Shown here: one piece after another, positions 1 to 13,545 of the stretch
Numbering within the stretch: the first letter of the stretch is position 1
How the letters are laid out: each line of letters opens with the position of its first letter
Assembly (NCBI GenBank): GCA_947247005.1
Contig: OX365948.1
Coordinates: 39,932,601-39,996,600 of the forward strand
Length of the DNA stretch: 64,000 nucleotides
Direction of reading: 5' to 3'
From: Spisula solida
Taxonomy: Eukaryota > Mollusca > Bivalvia > Venerida > Mactridae
Program-made: the position numbers and the translations under genes
Notes under the pieces: model-generated
Told to the model about the DNA's origin: nothing
Database searches by the model: none
Seen by the model: the letters and a program-made list of their open reading frames with translations, nothing else

Positions 1-3000
1 CATTTACATTTTTTATAAATTATACAATATTCGGAATATATCGGTCATTATGACACAGTCTGGCGTCGCTGTTAATTATAACACTAAATGAGACGCCCTC
101 GGCAAACGAAGCGGTACTTCAAAGTCCAAGTCATTCCCTTATTTCCTCAATCTTCATTCTAGCTATGTCAATACAGAGTATGATAGAACTGTCACTAAAC
201 TCTGTGAGCATTCAACTTGAGTCGTGTGTTTGACTTTACTCTGTTTTCTCATTAACGTTGCAACTTTTCAACAAATGCATTCTTTAACTCAAGCACTGTT
301 CCTTGAAATTCTCCTAAATGAAAACAACATATTGCATACATGTCATGGCCGTCTACCGAACCAATTATTGAGGAGTTAATTAAAGCAGTGTGTAGAGCTA
401 AAGCTCTCTGTGCCCCAGATATAAGTTGTTGTTTGTTATGTGTGACGTATCTTGCGACAAATTTGGTCATACCCTGTGTTCAACGAATATTTACTTGACG
501 CATGTTTCGTACCTGTTTCGCACCTGTTACTGTACCAGTTACGTACCATGTATTCGTTGAACGCATGGCAGTTTTAAAGCATACATGGAACCACCAGAGG
601 AAAGTGACGTTAAGTATCGAATATTGACAATGCTTCACTTGTTTTCGTTTAAGTAAAAAGTAGACTCGTTTTAATAGCAATACTGATCGCTAGTCTTGTT
701 CCCAATCGTTACAATCAAATCTAATGTAATGTATGATTTGGGAGCGGGAACCAGACTAGACTGACCGTTAGTAATCGATGGATGAAAGTCGGTACAAATT
801 CCTTTCACGCCTGGTCACACCGTACACATCACTGCGTAAATATGTCGTAGGTAAATCATGTTTAATGTATTTGTCAGATAACATCTCTTGCTTTACTCTC
901 CATGATTTTACATTCAAGGCTTAACAATAGACATTAACACACCAATAAAGATTGTTAGCGATTAGTAGATGTCCAGTTAAAGTGTCCGCCTGGTCATCTG
1001 TTATATCACCATGACAACAGAGACGTCCGCACCAAATCTCGCGAGAATTTGACAAATTGCTACTGACACATTTTGCTGCACAATTAAAAGTAACAACAGC
1101 AAAACAGTGAGGTTTTAACGCCTCTGTTTACATTAAATACACATTCGTCTCAGAGTGGGCGACCAATCTCATCCATCAATGGTCCCGACAGACAACCAAA
1201 CAAACTGTGGTATAGCATGTAAATAGATAAGCCCTCTGAGTACAGTAGGTATTCCAGTGTTTTCAGTTAATTAAAACAAAAAAAACATGCACATATGTAC
1301 ATAGGTACCCTATTCTCTGTGGAATGTCTTTGAGATTTCGTCTCAGTAAATTATCGTGTCACGTTTCTTTATTCGTGTAACTAAGTAACACCAAACACGG
1401 TCCGCCATTCATATTCGTATATGATGAGCCTGCAATGGTCTCTTTCCTTGGTCATTTTCTGTGTCTCTCCAAACGACAATCCTATTTCCACTAACTCTGT
1501 CACCACCCATCCGACTAGGATGCGGGTACACGACCCGGTACTTCGGAATTGTTAACCTCAACGATTTTGCGTTCATTATAATAAATCATGACTTTCATGA
1601 TTTCGATACTTGATTAATATCAATCAATTAAACAAAAACACTTTAATTTATTAATTAGAACTCATTAACGTAACATTTATTTTCGTTGAAATGACAGTTT
1701 ATTATGGTGCAGCGTAGCCCCTTCTTGTATGAAGTAGGAGCTCAACCAATTAAAGGCGACACCCCTCGTCCCCTTCTCGTTAGCAGACGACATCTCCTGT
1801 ATGCGGGTCCAACAATAAAGGGTTAGAAGTACTGTGTTTCATACAGTTTGTGACACATTGTTACGAAATCGTTCAAAACACTAATTTGTTAAATAATTGC
1901 TCAATGAATATTAAATAAGTCGGTTTGTACTTGACATAAACATAAGGTCATGTTGACAGTTGCCCACATCTTGCTGTCGACACGAGTGTTATTAGTGTTC
2001 TCTTAAAGAGGAGTAGAGAAAACTAATGCTGCTGCAAGAGTTGTACCATCATCGTGAAATGTCGACGTGGATGTGTTGCTCCTTACACTCGACGTGTGTG
2101 CTTTCTCATCGCCATTGTGTCATAAATCATTGTAGCGACTGTGTTATGAATGGGAGAGGTGGCGTTTTAATGTACTTGTCCATGTGCAATTTATACCAAT
2201 AATGTAGTACGTAATACACATGTTTTAATCGTACTCTACACATGTACAGTCCCTGTGACTTACATTGTGTTGCTTGGTAGATCTTTACCAAGCACAGCTA
2301 GATACATCGCTTTCACAACGACATATGTCAATTTGGTCATTTTGGAGTTCCTTATATCATTTTTCGCCTGGTCTAGCTAATATCCTCCGAATATTTTCAT
2401 GTGGGGCGTATATATACAAATGTAAATATGTAAATTGTATTGATGTTCTCATGGGTCATGCGGCCTTTTGAATGATTTTGAAATAAACATCTACTTTATA
2501 TATAACTTGAGTCAATCACTAGAGTCAATCATTTACCACATTGCAAAGATAGTGCTTGATGCATCCGTGAAATTTTCAAGCAAGGATTGTTTAATATTAT
2601 ACATGTTTATAAAAAAATCATTCATAGTGTTGTTATAGTACACTAGTACATAACCATTTATAACTATTGTGTTATATTAATACGTCCTGTACTGTACGTG
2701 ATTATAAAAAGCCTTTTAGCAATAAGTATTAGTAAATTAGCTAGTTTTCAGTAATATTTTGAGACGATGATAAATTCTATTTTTTTTCAAACCGTACAAA
2801 TCCGAAGTAAAGATCGTAGTTGTCTCCCTTTGCATCGAGGTTTCAACGATTCGCGTATTGATGCGGCCGAATACAAGCAAGCGCTTTGAAAACAGTTTAA
2901 ATAAAACGTGCTATAATTGTAGTGATCAAGTCATCTACTTTTCGGATTTCTATATGAAGTTGTGACCTGTTGTCATTCTTTAATTTTTCTAAAAGGCGCC

Positions 3001-6000
3001 CTTTAATGTGAACATCAATGATTTTCTTGTATATTGCACGTATATGTCATGCAACGGTACAATAAGTTGTTCTTTTAATAATAAATATGCAGTGTATGTG
3101 TATGTTTCTGCTTGTTCGTCTTGTATGGTCCTGGATCAGTGAGGATAGTTATCACTGATCGGTAGACCTCACAAGTCGTCTGCCGTTTCGTGTCGTGTAG
3201 TATTCACAAAGCCTCCTAGTTTGTACTGTGTAGATGTACTTAGTATATAAATTAAAATAACAAACAATATTATACTTTCTGACATACTATTCCACCATAT
3301 TCAGCGGTCAATAAATCATAAATGTTTTATAAACGACGCGCGCCAAAGGTGCCGCTTAATTATTAACCACAAATCCACAAGTTTTTTGTACAATATATAG
3401 TTTCTGTGGTGTCTCGATTTCTTGCACCAGTGGTGTCGGGGTACAGTGTGAAAGTGCGCATCAATTTACTATATATATAAAGTGAGTCAATTTACTGTAG
3501 TGAGTCAAGACTCTTTCATCTATGCGTTGTAAATAGATTGGGAATTTAATTTCAATGTCACCGAAAACTGCTTGACAAATTTGTCGCTTCAACCGATTGC
3601 CTATCCTTTGTTTCATGTCCGTTTGTCAAGCACACAAATGGACGCCCCGGTTTGACCTCTTTCTGACAGGCTGCGGTGTCGAGCATAAAGCCGACTGTGA
3701 TTTTCGATTAGTTTCATAACGTTTTTGTTCATTTACTGACACCTACTTGAAATGAGTCTCCATTGATGTGAGGGTTACCTACCTCATTTACAAACAACGC
3801 CCCCTGGTGAGCCGCTAACGAGCATCATGTATCATATTCTATACTCATTAGAACACCCTGTACTCACTGTCACTTACGACTATGGGCATATCGTCATCAT
3901 CTTCGACGCGGAAAAAGTGACTCATCCTGCACACACAGTGGCTCTCAACAAGTGGATTGGCAAAAACTCTTCCTAAGAATGTATATGGTTTATCTTTATA
4001 TACAAATACTCTACTCCAAGTCAAGTTGAGCGACCATTGAGAAATGTTCGAGTCCGCAAAAAGTCGTAAAATTGAGTTGGGCGTATTACCGAGATGGTCT
4101 CATAATGGGGTTTATCGATTCGTACGAGTATATCTACGAGTATTTTCTTTTGCTCATATTTAAATTATTAATATTAATTTTGTAAAACATGACACCTTAT
4201 TATTTGCTTGAAGTAATATGCAAATGAAATACATAAATTGTAGCATTCATCAGAGTGTGTAGCAATGGCAGAAATTTTATTCTGTAGGTGGCCGAATGCA
4301 GACATGTTTGTTCCGTAGGTTATATTAAAAATCTTCATACATTTGAAATGACCAATAATGACAGAATGTCATACAATACAAATAAACTGAAACGCTACGG
4401 ACAGCAATAGTCTCCGTGTGTTATTATTAGAAATATGGCCAAGGGAGGTAACTTTTTCAAACCAGTCTGATAGTTTATCGGAGTACATTCCCTTTAGCTA
4501 ACGTCGCGGTAGGCGTGATTAGTTGTCTCATGAATATAAATGAGTTAATCAATGGGCGGGTCGTATTCAAATGAGCTTCGGCAAATAAGTCTGAAAAGTG
4601 CAAGGAATAAAGGCTGCTGATGCTAGAGAAAGTTCGAGTGCTTTCTTCTGAGGACAGATTTATAAATGTGCGGCTGTGCGGATGTTTGGATGGATGGCTT
4701 GGCAAATGGATGGATGGTAATGTACTTAATTATTTTAACATTCGTACGCGAGGTTTTAATACCTTGTAGGGTCATTATTGTTCGCTCAAGTGCATGCGTA
4801 TTTCTTGTCTTTAATAAGCCGTTATTACACGCGATTACAAATCTTTGTAAGATATTCTATCAGTGTGTTTTTTACTTTATGTTTGATATAATATGGATTT
4901 GTTCAAATTGTTTTGTGCGATTTTAGTAAATATTCAAAGTGCGTTCTAGTATCACCATCAACAGTTTCCCAGAATTGAGAGTTCTGGTTATTTTAATAAA
5001 AGTTTTGACAGCATCTAACGTGACTTAAATGCTTGCCTTAAAATGATTCCGCTTGTAAACATTTGTTTACATATTTTACGATTTAAATTATTTAAAATTT
5101 ATATTTTTCGTATAAAATACGAACACATGTTTTGTTTAGGTCAAAACTCGTGTGTAGCTTTTGTTTGTAATCTATTATACATAATCATCATATTTGAAGT
5201 TATTGAAATGATGCATGTTATTGAAGGCCAGTTGTACAGTTCGTTCTAATCTTGATTGCATTTTGGCCGAACATGTCGAGAATCCGTTGTTGCATAATAT
5301 TATTTGATATTAAATGCTCATCGTTTCAATAATCAAGTCTGTACATTTATTCTAATAATAATGGAGTGGACATCTTTCAATCATTGGGTCCGTATTTTAT
5401 GAGAAAAAATACAATAGTAGGGCCTGAACGTGTGGTATATTCCTGATTGATTTTAACCGACCCCTCTTTGATCAAATACAAGTTGCCTAATGGGTGTTAT
5501 TTTGCTGACTAAAACTTGAAATCGGTTAATGAGACTACTTTATTTTCTTCGATTGAACTGACAGAACATTATCATTGCACTTTGTTTGCCAGCTGCAATC
5601 TCCGATGAGTCGTGATCTGTATTTATGGTTGAGTCCACTCAGTACGTAGAGATTGGGCGATGCATGGTGTGTATGGGTGGCTCTGATCTGTAATAATAAC
5701 ACCACTAATTGTGTGCTCCGTAGATGTGTCAGCATTTGTAGCAACATTTTTAAATGCTCTTATTATATTAATTTCAAATGTTGATTTTCATTTTAATCGT
5801 TTGATGAGTTCTATGACAAAATAGACTAGTCTAAACATTGCGGCTCGATGGTCATTTATAATTTATTGTTCTATCCGCTTTGATCATGCATGAAAAACAA
5901 AATACATCGGTCCATTGTCACGAACTATTTTACAGAATCATTTGCTTTATTATATCAGGACCATGTTCAGTAGTTTATTACATGTAATGTTAACTAGTTA

Positions 6001-8248
6001 TAAGTTTATTGAATACGACAGAGCATGTAAACTTTGTTTAAAAAATAAATGTTTAAAATAAAAACTTTATATAAATAATTATATATATGGTTTTCTTACA
6101 GATACTTGTTAAATTATTTGTATGTGTTCAAACTTTAGGTTCTATTTATCAGTTTATTTATCTTCTTCGGCCATTTAATACACACAAATCTAGGTCAGCA
6201 ATCGTTGTATACCAAGTATTTACCCAGGGGCGTTTGACCAGTGCACGGAGATCGGGTCAATAACCTTGTAAATTATTCAAACTCCTCCCATAAATATATG
6301 ATTTTCCCACGGTCTCCTGCCAGGTCATGGTGAGAGATAGTGTATGGACTGTTTAACCGCATCTACAGTCTATGTTTGCGAGTGTGAACCCCAACCTAGC
6401 ACATTTATCTAAAGTTATAAACTAAGGCGAATAGGATTTTCGACAGGGTTAAAAGCAACATCGTCTTTGAAATATTTACGAAGGTGCGCGCTAATGGAAA
6501 TAGGATGGAATTTATTCAGTTGTTCACTTATATTATTCAGACTGGTAGTTCAAATAATTAGTTTCGGTTATAATTATTGATAGTACACACGGTGCCTTCC
6601 CGCATCCCCAAAATATGCACCGAGGGGTGAATACCGAATTCAACTCCATGAACCAATTTTGAAGATTGGTGAAACAAATAGTTTAAACGTTTTTTATTGT
6701 AAAGTGTCAGGTAAATTGGAAAATGTGTGGAATTATTCAAACCACTATCATGTACGGAACACAAAGAGTGCACATTGTACAAGTACCAGGCATAGTTCCT
6801 GGTTCAATCATAAAATCGCTCTTAGTTCTTGAAAAAAAACGTCTCACAATCGTTATACATCGCATAGTTGTATTAGTTCATGTTCGAATTGATGTAACAA
6901 CGGCACTGACAGAAAGGCTCAAGGACTTTTATATCATGAATTTCGACGGGTACGGAAATTTGTCAGAATTGTTGGCTCCTGTTGTGTCGATCTTCGGATA
7001 TGTCGACATATTTTTGACGGTCCCAAAAATGTCGACATGACGAGTTTCAACTGTAGTTTTAAATACGGAGGAACAAGTGAAAAATTATCCAGGAAACACG
7101 ATGTTACTGATGTAGTCAGACTTCTCTGTAATGTTTTACTGTTGAGCTTCAAGTTGGCTTACTTTCTACGCTGCCTCATTTCATCTCCTGTTACATTGTT
7201 ATTCCCTTATCATATCTTATCTGAATCCCTTGACGACAGTATAACGCCTTTGCGGGTGTTTTGTGTTATGTTTTTACCATTCTGACATCCCCATTCTCGT
7301 CACAAGACAATGAAAACTTTGTCTTAAGAGCAGAATGTTCCCTATAATCATGTATTTCCTTCCCTAACTAGATTTAAACTCCAAGTATAGCGTGCAGATG
7401 TCTTTCGTAATGCAATCTTTAACACTCAACCTTATTCTAACCCGTCATGTTACCGGCAAATGGGTTTGAACTTTCATTTCGAGTTAAATTCAAACCCGAA
7501 AATTTATCGAAACAAACCTTTAGGTACAATGCACTTTTTCATGCCAACTTTTCTTACCAAGAAGTGACAAACATTTTAGAACATTTGGTGACACGCGTAC
7601 CATCTGAGATCCAAAGAAAAAACGCTCCGTTAAAGTCCAATGGACACCGCTGTCTTTTAAATAATCTTACATAACTGAAGTCATATTTTGTATTTGCGTA
7701 ATTACATTGTATTTATTAATCACCTGCATTTGCTAAGGTTGTATTTACGTCGATTTTTCATAATATTTTTCCGGAGATGGGCGTTTCAGGGTCACGTGCT
7801 GACGTTCTCCGTCAAACGCTTGATCAATGTAAATAATCATGCGTCTGGACAACTTGGAAGGGCGGGTAACAAACATTATGCGAATGTCCATTTGTTTAGT
7901 GTCAGCCGTCTGGACTGCGTTACTAGATCTCTTCGTAAGTCGTGACAGGTTTCTTTCAACACCCATTTCATTTGCCGCAATATTTTTATTAAGTACATGC
8001 CATAATTATCTGCTAATGAAGAGATCTTATTTTCGTGGGAAGTTGCATTAAATATATAGTGATACTAAACACAAATCATCAAAAGGAAGGGAACATGTCT
8101 TATACGTATATATAGTAAACCTATCGTTAATGTACGCATATACGGATTCATTCTTTTTTCCTCACCAAAAATGCTTCGGGTTTTCTTCGTTTACCAACAT
8201 TCATCTAATCAAGGGGTCATTGATACTCAACTCTATTGATATGCTAAT
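1..8248. other. No recognisable gene; AT-rich intergenic DNA
   Basis: Reading both strands I find only short open frames (up to about 105 codons, at 6723-7040 +) that show no known domain, no codon character different from random AT-rich DNA and no convincing splice context. There is no clear tandem array or transposon end in this stretch. It could contain distal enhancers of the TFAP2 gene that starts near 33 kb, or small exons of an unrelated gene that I cannot detect by eye. Confidence 0.5.
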
Positions 8249-8886
8249 GAACCACAGGTCTGAGGGCAGAGTATTATAGTTGCCGACGTAGATTTTCAGT
8301 ATGAACCACAGGTCTGAGGGCAGAGTATTATAGTTGTCGAGGTAGACTTTCAGTATGAACCACAGGTCTGAGGGCAGAGTATTATAGTTGCCGACGTAGA
8401 TTTTCAGTATGAACCACAGGTCTGAGGGCAGAGTATTATAGTTGCCGACGTAGATTTTCAGTATGAACCACAGGTCTGAGGGCAGAGTATTATAGTTGTC
8501 GAGGTAGACTTTCAGTATGAACCACAGGTCTGAGGGCAGAGTATTATAGTTGTCGAGGTAGACTTTCAGTATGAACCACAGGTCTGAGGGCAGAGTATTA
8601 TAGTTGCCGACGTAGATTTTCAGTATGAACCACAGGTCTGAGGGCAGAGTATTATAGTTGTCGTGGTAGATTATCAGTATGAACCACAGGTCTGAGGGCA
8701 GAGTATTATAGTTGTCGAGGTAGATTATCAGTATGAACCACAGGTCTGAGCATTATAGTTGCTGACGTAGATTTTCAGTATGAAACACCGGTCTGATGGC
8801 TGAGCATTATAGTTGCTGACGTAGATTTTCAGTATGAAACACCGGTCTGATGGCTGAGCATTATAGTTGCCGACGTAGAATTTCAG
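8249..8886. repeat. Tandem array, 54-bp unit, about 12 copies
   Basis: The anchor GAACCACAGGTCTGAG recurs at 8249, 8303, 8357, 8411, 8465, 8519, 8573, 8627, 8681 and 8735, exactly 54 bp apart. The 8735 copy has lost 7 bp, and two or three more diverged copies follow (GAAACACCGGTCTGATGG at about 8782 and 8836). Two sub-variants are interspersed: one with GTTGCCGACGTAGATTTT and one with GTTGTCGAGGTAGACTTT. The order is roughly A B A A B B A C C. This mosaic suggests duplication of multi-unit blocks rather than one-by-one expansion. The 3' copies are the oldest by divergence. Confidence 0.95.
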
Positions 8887-11234
8887 TTTCATTTTCTTCG
8901 TCTTTTGCAGACCATTTTTTGTTTGTAAAAGAATATTCCCCGATGGTAACATACAAATAGGAGCATCAACGTTATAATGACATGCATGTATAATATAAAA
9001 GATGTTGAAAGTTTATGTTGAAGGTGTTTTTTTATTCTATGTGTGTACTCTTGTACTATTATTCGTAGACTGGGATTGAAATCTAAGATAACGCCTTTGG
9101 CTGTGTTTGTGTATAGCACCATATTTGCTAAGACTTACTGTGGAACAGGCTTCGGGTGTGCGAGCACGGTTTGCCGTATTCAACCATTCAGACAGTGAAT
9201 GGTTTGTCTACATTGAAATTTTGATGTCTATGTCATTCAAATAACAGACTAACAGAACAGATATTCTCCATGAGTGTTGTTCCTGGTTAAATACAAAAGT
9301 GGTTACAAAAGCCATTGATTACGCTCGTGTTGCTATGGAAGCTGGCTTAAATATTTCATATTAAATTATACACAGAAACAATTACTTAGTATAAATTACA
9401 CTAGCAACACTATGTATTGGGTGGTGTTTACTATTGTGGCTTGTGGCTGTTGTTGTTATTTTACCGAAATAATAGATAACATATATTTATAATAAAAAAA
9501 CGGTGGTTGGTTAAAAAAAACTTAATTTGCGCTCATAAGCGACTATTTGTTGTTTCACGCTAGTTGCTAACGCGCTGGGACAATGACTAAAGTAAACACC
9601 TGCCGCATAATCCATTTTATAATATACGTTAGGAAAAAAACTCAGAAACACATTTGATATTAATGAAAGGAGAAAAATGGTACATTTATAACTGCCTCAA
9701 TGTGTTCTCTAGACAGCTTTTTTGAGAAAGGAATTGTTTTTTCGTTCTTATGACAAATCGTGGCGCATTTTAACAATATTTACCTTATGAGTAGGACTAA
9801 TGATAGTCATAAATTTTAAGTGTCTTGTCATGATGCACGATGTCTTTCTGAAAATGCGAATAGTGCGTAATTCATGTTGCGTATTTAGAACCTATCGTCT
9901 CTATTCACTTTACAGCATCGTCACATGGTATTTGGAATCCTTTGGTCAGTTACGTAAAGGACCGTTGTTTATAATCGTCGATGATCGCAAGAAAAAAATG
10001 CAAGAACATATCAATAAAATAATAAAATATTATAACGCACAAGATGCGTTTAACGAGTTTTTGTCAATGGATATTTTTTAATTTTGCATACTTTTTTTTA
10101 AACCAAATGAAATAGAGGTTTTTATTTTTATTTACAGTTTCCAAGTATGTTTATAAACCTGTGTTGTTATATTATATATATTATAAACTATCTAATTGTT
10201 GCGCATTATCATTCATATTGAAGACTGTTTTGTACTAGTACAAAGTATTATATTAGTATATAAGAAAAAAATTGATGTTAACACCAATGGGCGACTTTTT
10301 ACAAATTAAAAAATGACAAACTCGTCACCATTTTATATAGACATATGGAAGCAGATAATAGGATGATTGTAAAGTTCGTCATTTTATTTTTGGACTGATT
10401 TCTACGCATAAGCCTATATACGTGGGACGTTCAGAAATAGCATAGTGTCGTAATACGTAAAAAACGCGTCAATAATCGCATTAAGACCAGTTACCACTGA
10501 ATTATTATTTAGACTAAATTTGGCAACTTCAAGTTTGATGACACATGTAAAACACGATGATACTACTAACTGATATTCTTAACTATAATTAATTAATAAC
10601 CATATCCACAATAATAACATTTTTATTTGAACTGTTTTCGTATTCTGTCGTATTCGTCGCAATAAGATATGTATGCTAATGGAGGTAACTACGATCGTTG
10701 ACCGGAATGAACGGTTTTTAACGTCACTTGAAAAAATTAATCAGTACTTAAATGTTTTATTTAATACATAATGACTAAAATTAACCATTTCAAATACTTA
10801 GAGATACACTTGTCACGTGATTACAGTTTGGTGTCTGTTCCAATGTGACGCAAAAATAATAATTAACAAATTTAATATCTGAAGTTGCCAAGCAACCATG
10901 TTGTTTCTATGGTATCGGACACGTGTATGTATATAAAACAAGGACATATTTGTTCTGTTCCACATAGCAAGGACAGAGCGTGCTGGATATCCGTAATTTA
11001 ATAAAATATTCTATGAATAACCTTCGATATTATTAGGCAGAATGAAAAAGACGTAAATTCATGAAACAGATATCTATCTATTTATCAAATACTGTGACAA
11101 AATGCTGTTAACCAATCCAAAGGAAAGGTAGCCCTCGACAGAAACACAAAATGCACAAAAAATTACAAATGTTTAATTCTGCAAACTATTTAAAAAGTTG
11201 TAGTCTACAAACCTTGACGCATTGCATTATTTAA
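8887..11234. other. No gene seen
   Basis: About 2.3 kb of AT-rich DNA with homopolymer A/T runs. The longest open frame (9800-10081 +, 93 codons) has no recognisable domain and begins without supporting context, so I regard it as chance. Confidence 0.5.
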
Positions 11235-11925
11235 ACCAGGTTATTCATTATCACAAACTAGTCCTATACATTATGACAACCAAGAATATTAAGGATCACA
11301 CATTTAATCCTATTTTATCAGGAAAACCCCAGGTTATTCAGTATCACAAACTTGTCCGTCCTATATTTCACAAAATATTCCCAGGATATTCAATATCACT
11401 ATATATCCTATGTTTCAGGAAAAATCCGGGTTTCAAATGTCGCAAACTAGTCCTTTATTACAGAAAAACAACAACAGGATATTCAATATCGCAAAGAAGT
11501 CCATTATTACAGAAAAAACAACAGGATATTCAATAACGCACACTAGTCCTTTATTACAGGAAACAGCAACTTGATATTCAATATCGCAAACTAGTCCTTT
11601 ATTACAGAAAAAAACATGATATTCAATATCGCAAACCAGTCCTTTATTACAGGAAACAGCAACATGATATTCAATATCGCAAACTAGTCCTTTATTACAG
11701 AAAAAAACATGATATTCAATATCGCTAACTAGTCCTTTATTACAGAAAACAACAACATTATATTCAATATTGCAAACTAGACCTTTATTACAAAAAACAA
11801 CAACAGGGTATTCAATATCGCAAACTAGACCTTTATTACAAAAAACAATAACAGGATATTCAATATCGCAAACTAGTCCTTTATTACAGAAAAAACAACA
11901 GGATATTCAATATCACAAGCCCAAT
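11235..11925. repeat. Tandem array, ~40-45-bp unit
   Basis: Units follow the pattern GATATTCAATATCGCAAACT + AGTCCTTTATTACAG + an A-rich linker with AACA. From about 11420 to 11925 the copies are close to each other and vary mainly in the length of the A-rich linker. From 11235 to 11420 the copies are older and more diverged (for example GGTTATTCAGTATCACAAAC). The motif GATATTCAATATC is nearly self-complementary, so each unit carries a small dyad. Confidence 0.9.
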
Positions 11926-12356
11926 ATTCCAAGGAGTACAGTAAACGCGTTAATATTCGTGAGCATAAAAATCGTGGAGTTTGGTAAAGAGAAACTACAT
12001 CAGTAGGAAATTTGAGGAAAATTAAAGATATGGAAAAATAATAAATCGATGGATTAAACGTAACATGACATCTTACTCAAAATATACGAACATTCGTCCA
12101 CAAAGTATAAAATAAATATACATTAATGCAATTGTGTTAGTGTCTGTTCACTTGATTACCATCATTAACGACGAACCCACTTGACTGTTGCATAAATTTC
12201 AGAAAACAAAAGATCAATAAAAGACTTGAGACAGTTCTCCAGATGAGGAGTTATGTGACACGGGGTCTCTTGCGTAACTGTGAATTGTCTCGGTTTTACT
12301 ATTGATGTTCTAGCACCTTGTAAACATTTATTCCGATAGTGTTCTGTGATACGATA
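11926..12356. other. Spacer between two tandem arrays
   Basis: Roughly 430 bp with no recognisable feature; it separates the ~44-bp array from the 36/44-bp array. Confidence 0.5.
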
Positions 12357-13545
12357 CACAGACATTGCAAATGGTATGTCTTATAAATATCTAGCATTGA
12401 CATTGCCAATGGTATGTTCCATTCATATAAACAACTAGCATTGGCATTGCCAATGGTATGCAACACTCTTGATGCACTGACAGTGTCAATGGTATGTTAC
12501 ACTCTTGATGCACTGATATTGTCAATGGTATGCTACACTCTTGATGCACTGACATTGTCAATGGTATGTTACATTCTTTATGCACTGATATTGTCAATGG
12601 TATGTTACATTCTTGATGCACTGACAGTGTCAATGGTATGTTACATTCTTTATGCACTGATATTGGCAATGGTATGTTACATTCTTGATGCACTGACAGT
12701 GTCAATGGTATGTTACATTCAGATTTCTTTATGCACTGATATTGTCAATGGTATGTTACACTCTTGATGCACTGACAGTGTCAATGGTATGTTACATTCT
12801 TTATGCACTGATATTGTCAATGGTATGTTACATTCTTGATGCACTGACAGTGTCAATGGTATGTTACATTCTTTATGCACTGATATTGTCAATGGTATGT
12901 TACACTCTTGATGCACTGACAGTGTCAATGGTATGTTACATTCTTGATGCACTGACATTGTCAATGGTATGTTTCATTCTTGATGCACTGACATTGTCAA
13001 TGGTATGTTACACTCTTGATGCACTGACAGTGTCAATGGTATGTTACATTCTTTATGCACTGATATTGTCAATGGTATGTTACACTCTTGATGCACTGAC
13101 ATTGTCAATGGTATGTTACATTCTTTATGCACTGACATTGTCAATGGTATGTTACACTCTTGATGCACTGACAGTTCCAATGGTATGCCACACTCATGAA
13201 AACGTCTAGCACTGACATTGTCAATGGTACGCTACATTTTTGAATGCTTCTATCACTGGCATTGTCAATGGTACGCTACATTCTTGAAAACTTCGAGCAC
13301 TGACATTGTCAATGGTATGCTACATTCTTGAAAACTTTTAGCACTGACATTGTCAATGGTACGCTACATTCTTGAAAACTTTTAGCACTGACATTGTCAA
13401 TGGTACGCTACATTCTTGAAAACTTTTAGCACTGACATTGTCAATGGTACGCTCCATTCTTGAAAACTTCTAGCACTGACATTGTCAATGGTACGCTCCA
13501 TTCTTGCAGAGTTCTGGCACTGACAGTGCTAATGGTACGCACACT
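12357..13545. repeat. Tandem array with 36-bp core and 44-bp flanking units
   Basis: All units share CACTGACATTGTCAATGGTA followed by TGTTACATTCTTGATG (36-bp form) or CGCTACATTCTTGAAAAC plus TTTTAG (44-bp form). Between 12439 and 13165 there are about 20 units spaced exactly 36 bp, apart from one unit with a 7-bp insertion near 12712. From 13166 to 13545 the spacing is 44 bp (starts 13166, 13210, 13254, 13298, 13342, 13386, 13430, 13474, 13518). The first two units at 12357 and 12395 also have the longer form. Because 36 is a multiple of three, frames stay open on both strands and give spurious 12-residue-repeat ORFs. Confidence 0.97.

Noticed and set aside
6723..7285. Two overlapping + strand ORFs (105 and 82 codons)
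   Set aside because: No motif or homologue recognised, and no splice signal joins them; treated as chance.
12391..13209. Long ORFs on both strands with 12-residue repeats (MVCYTLDALTVS / SVHQECNIPLTI)
   Set aside because: The 36-bp period is a multiple of three, so any stop-free unit gives an open frame. Frames open on both strands at once, with no start context or flanking exons, are artefacts.
8249..13545. CRISPR-like arrays of regularly spaced repeats
   Set aside because: The units are contiguous head-to-tail minisatellites without unique spacers, the genome is eukaryotic, and no cas-like gene is present.
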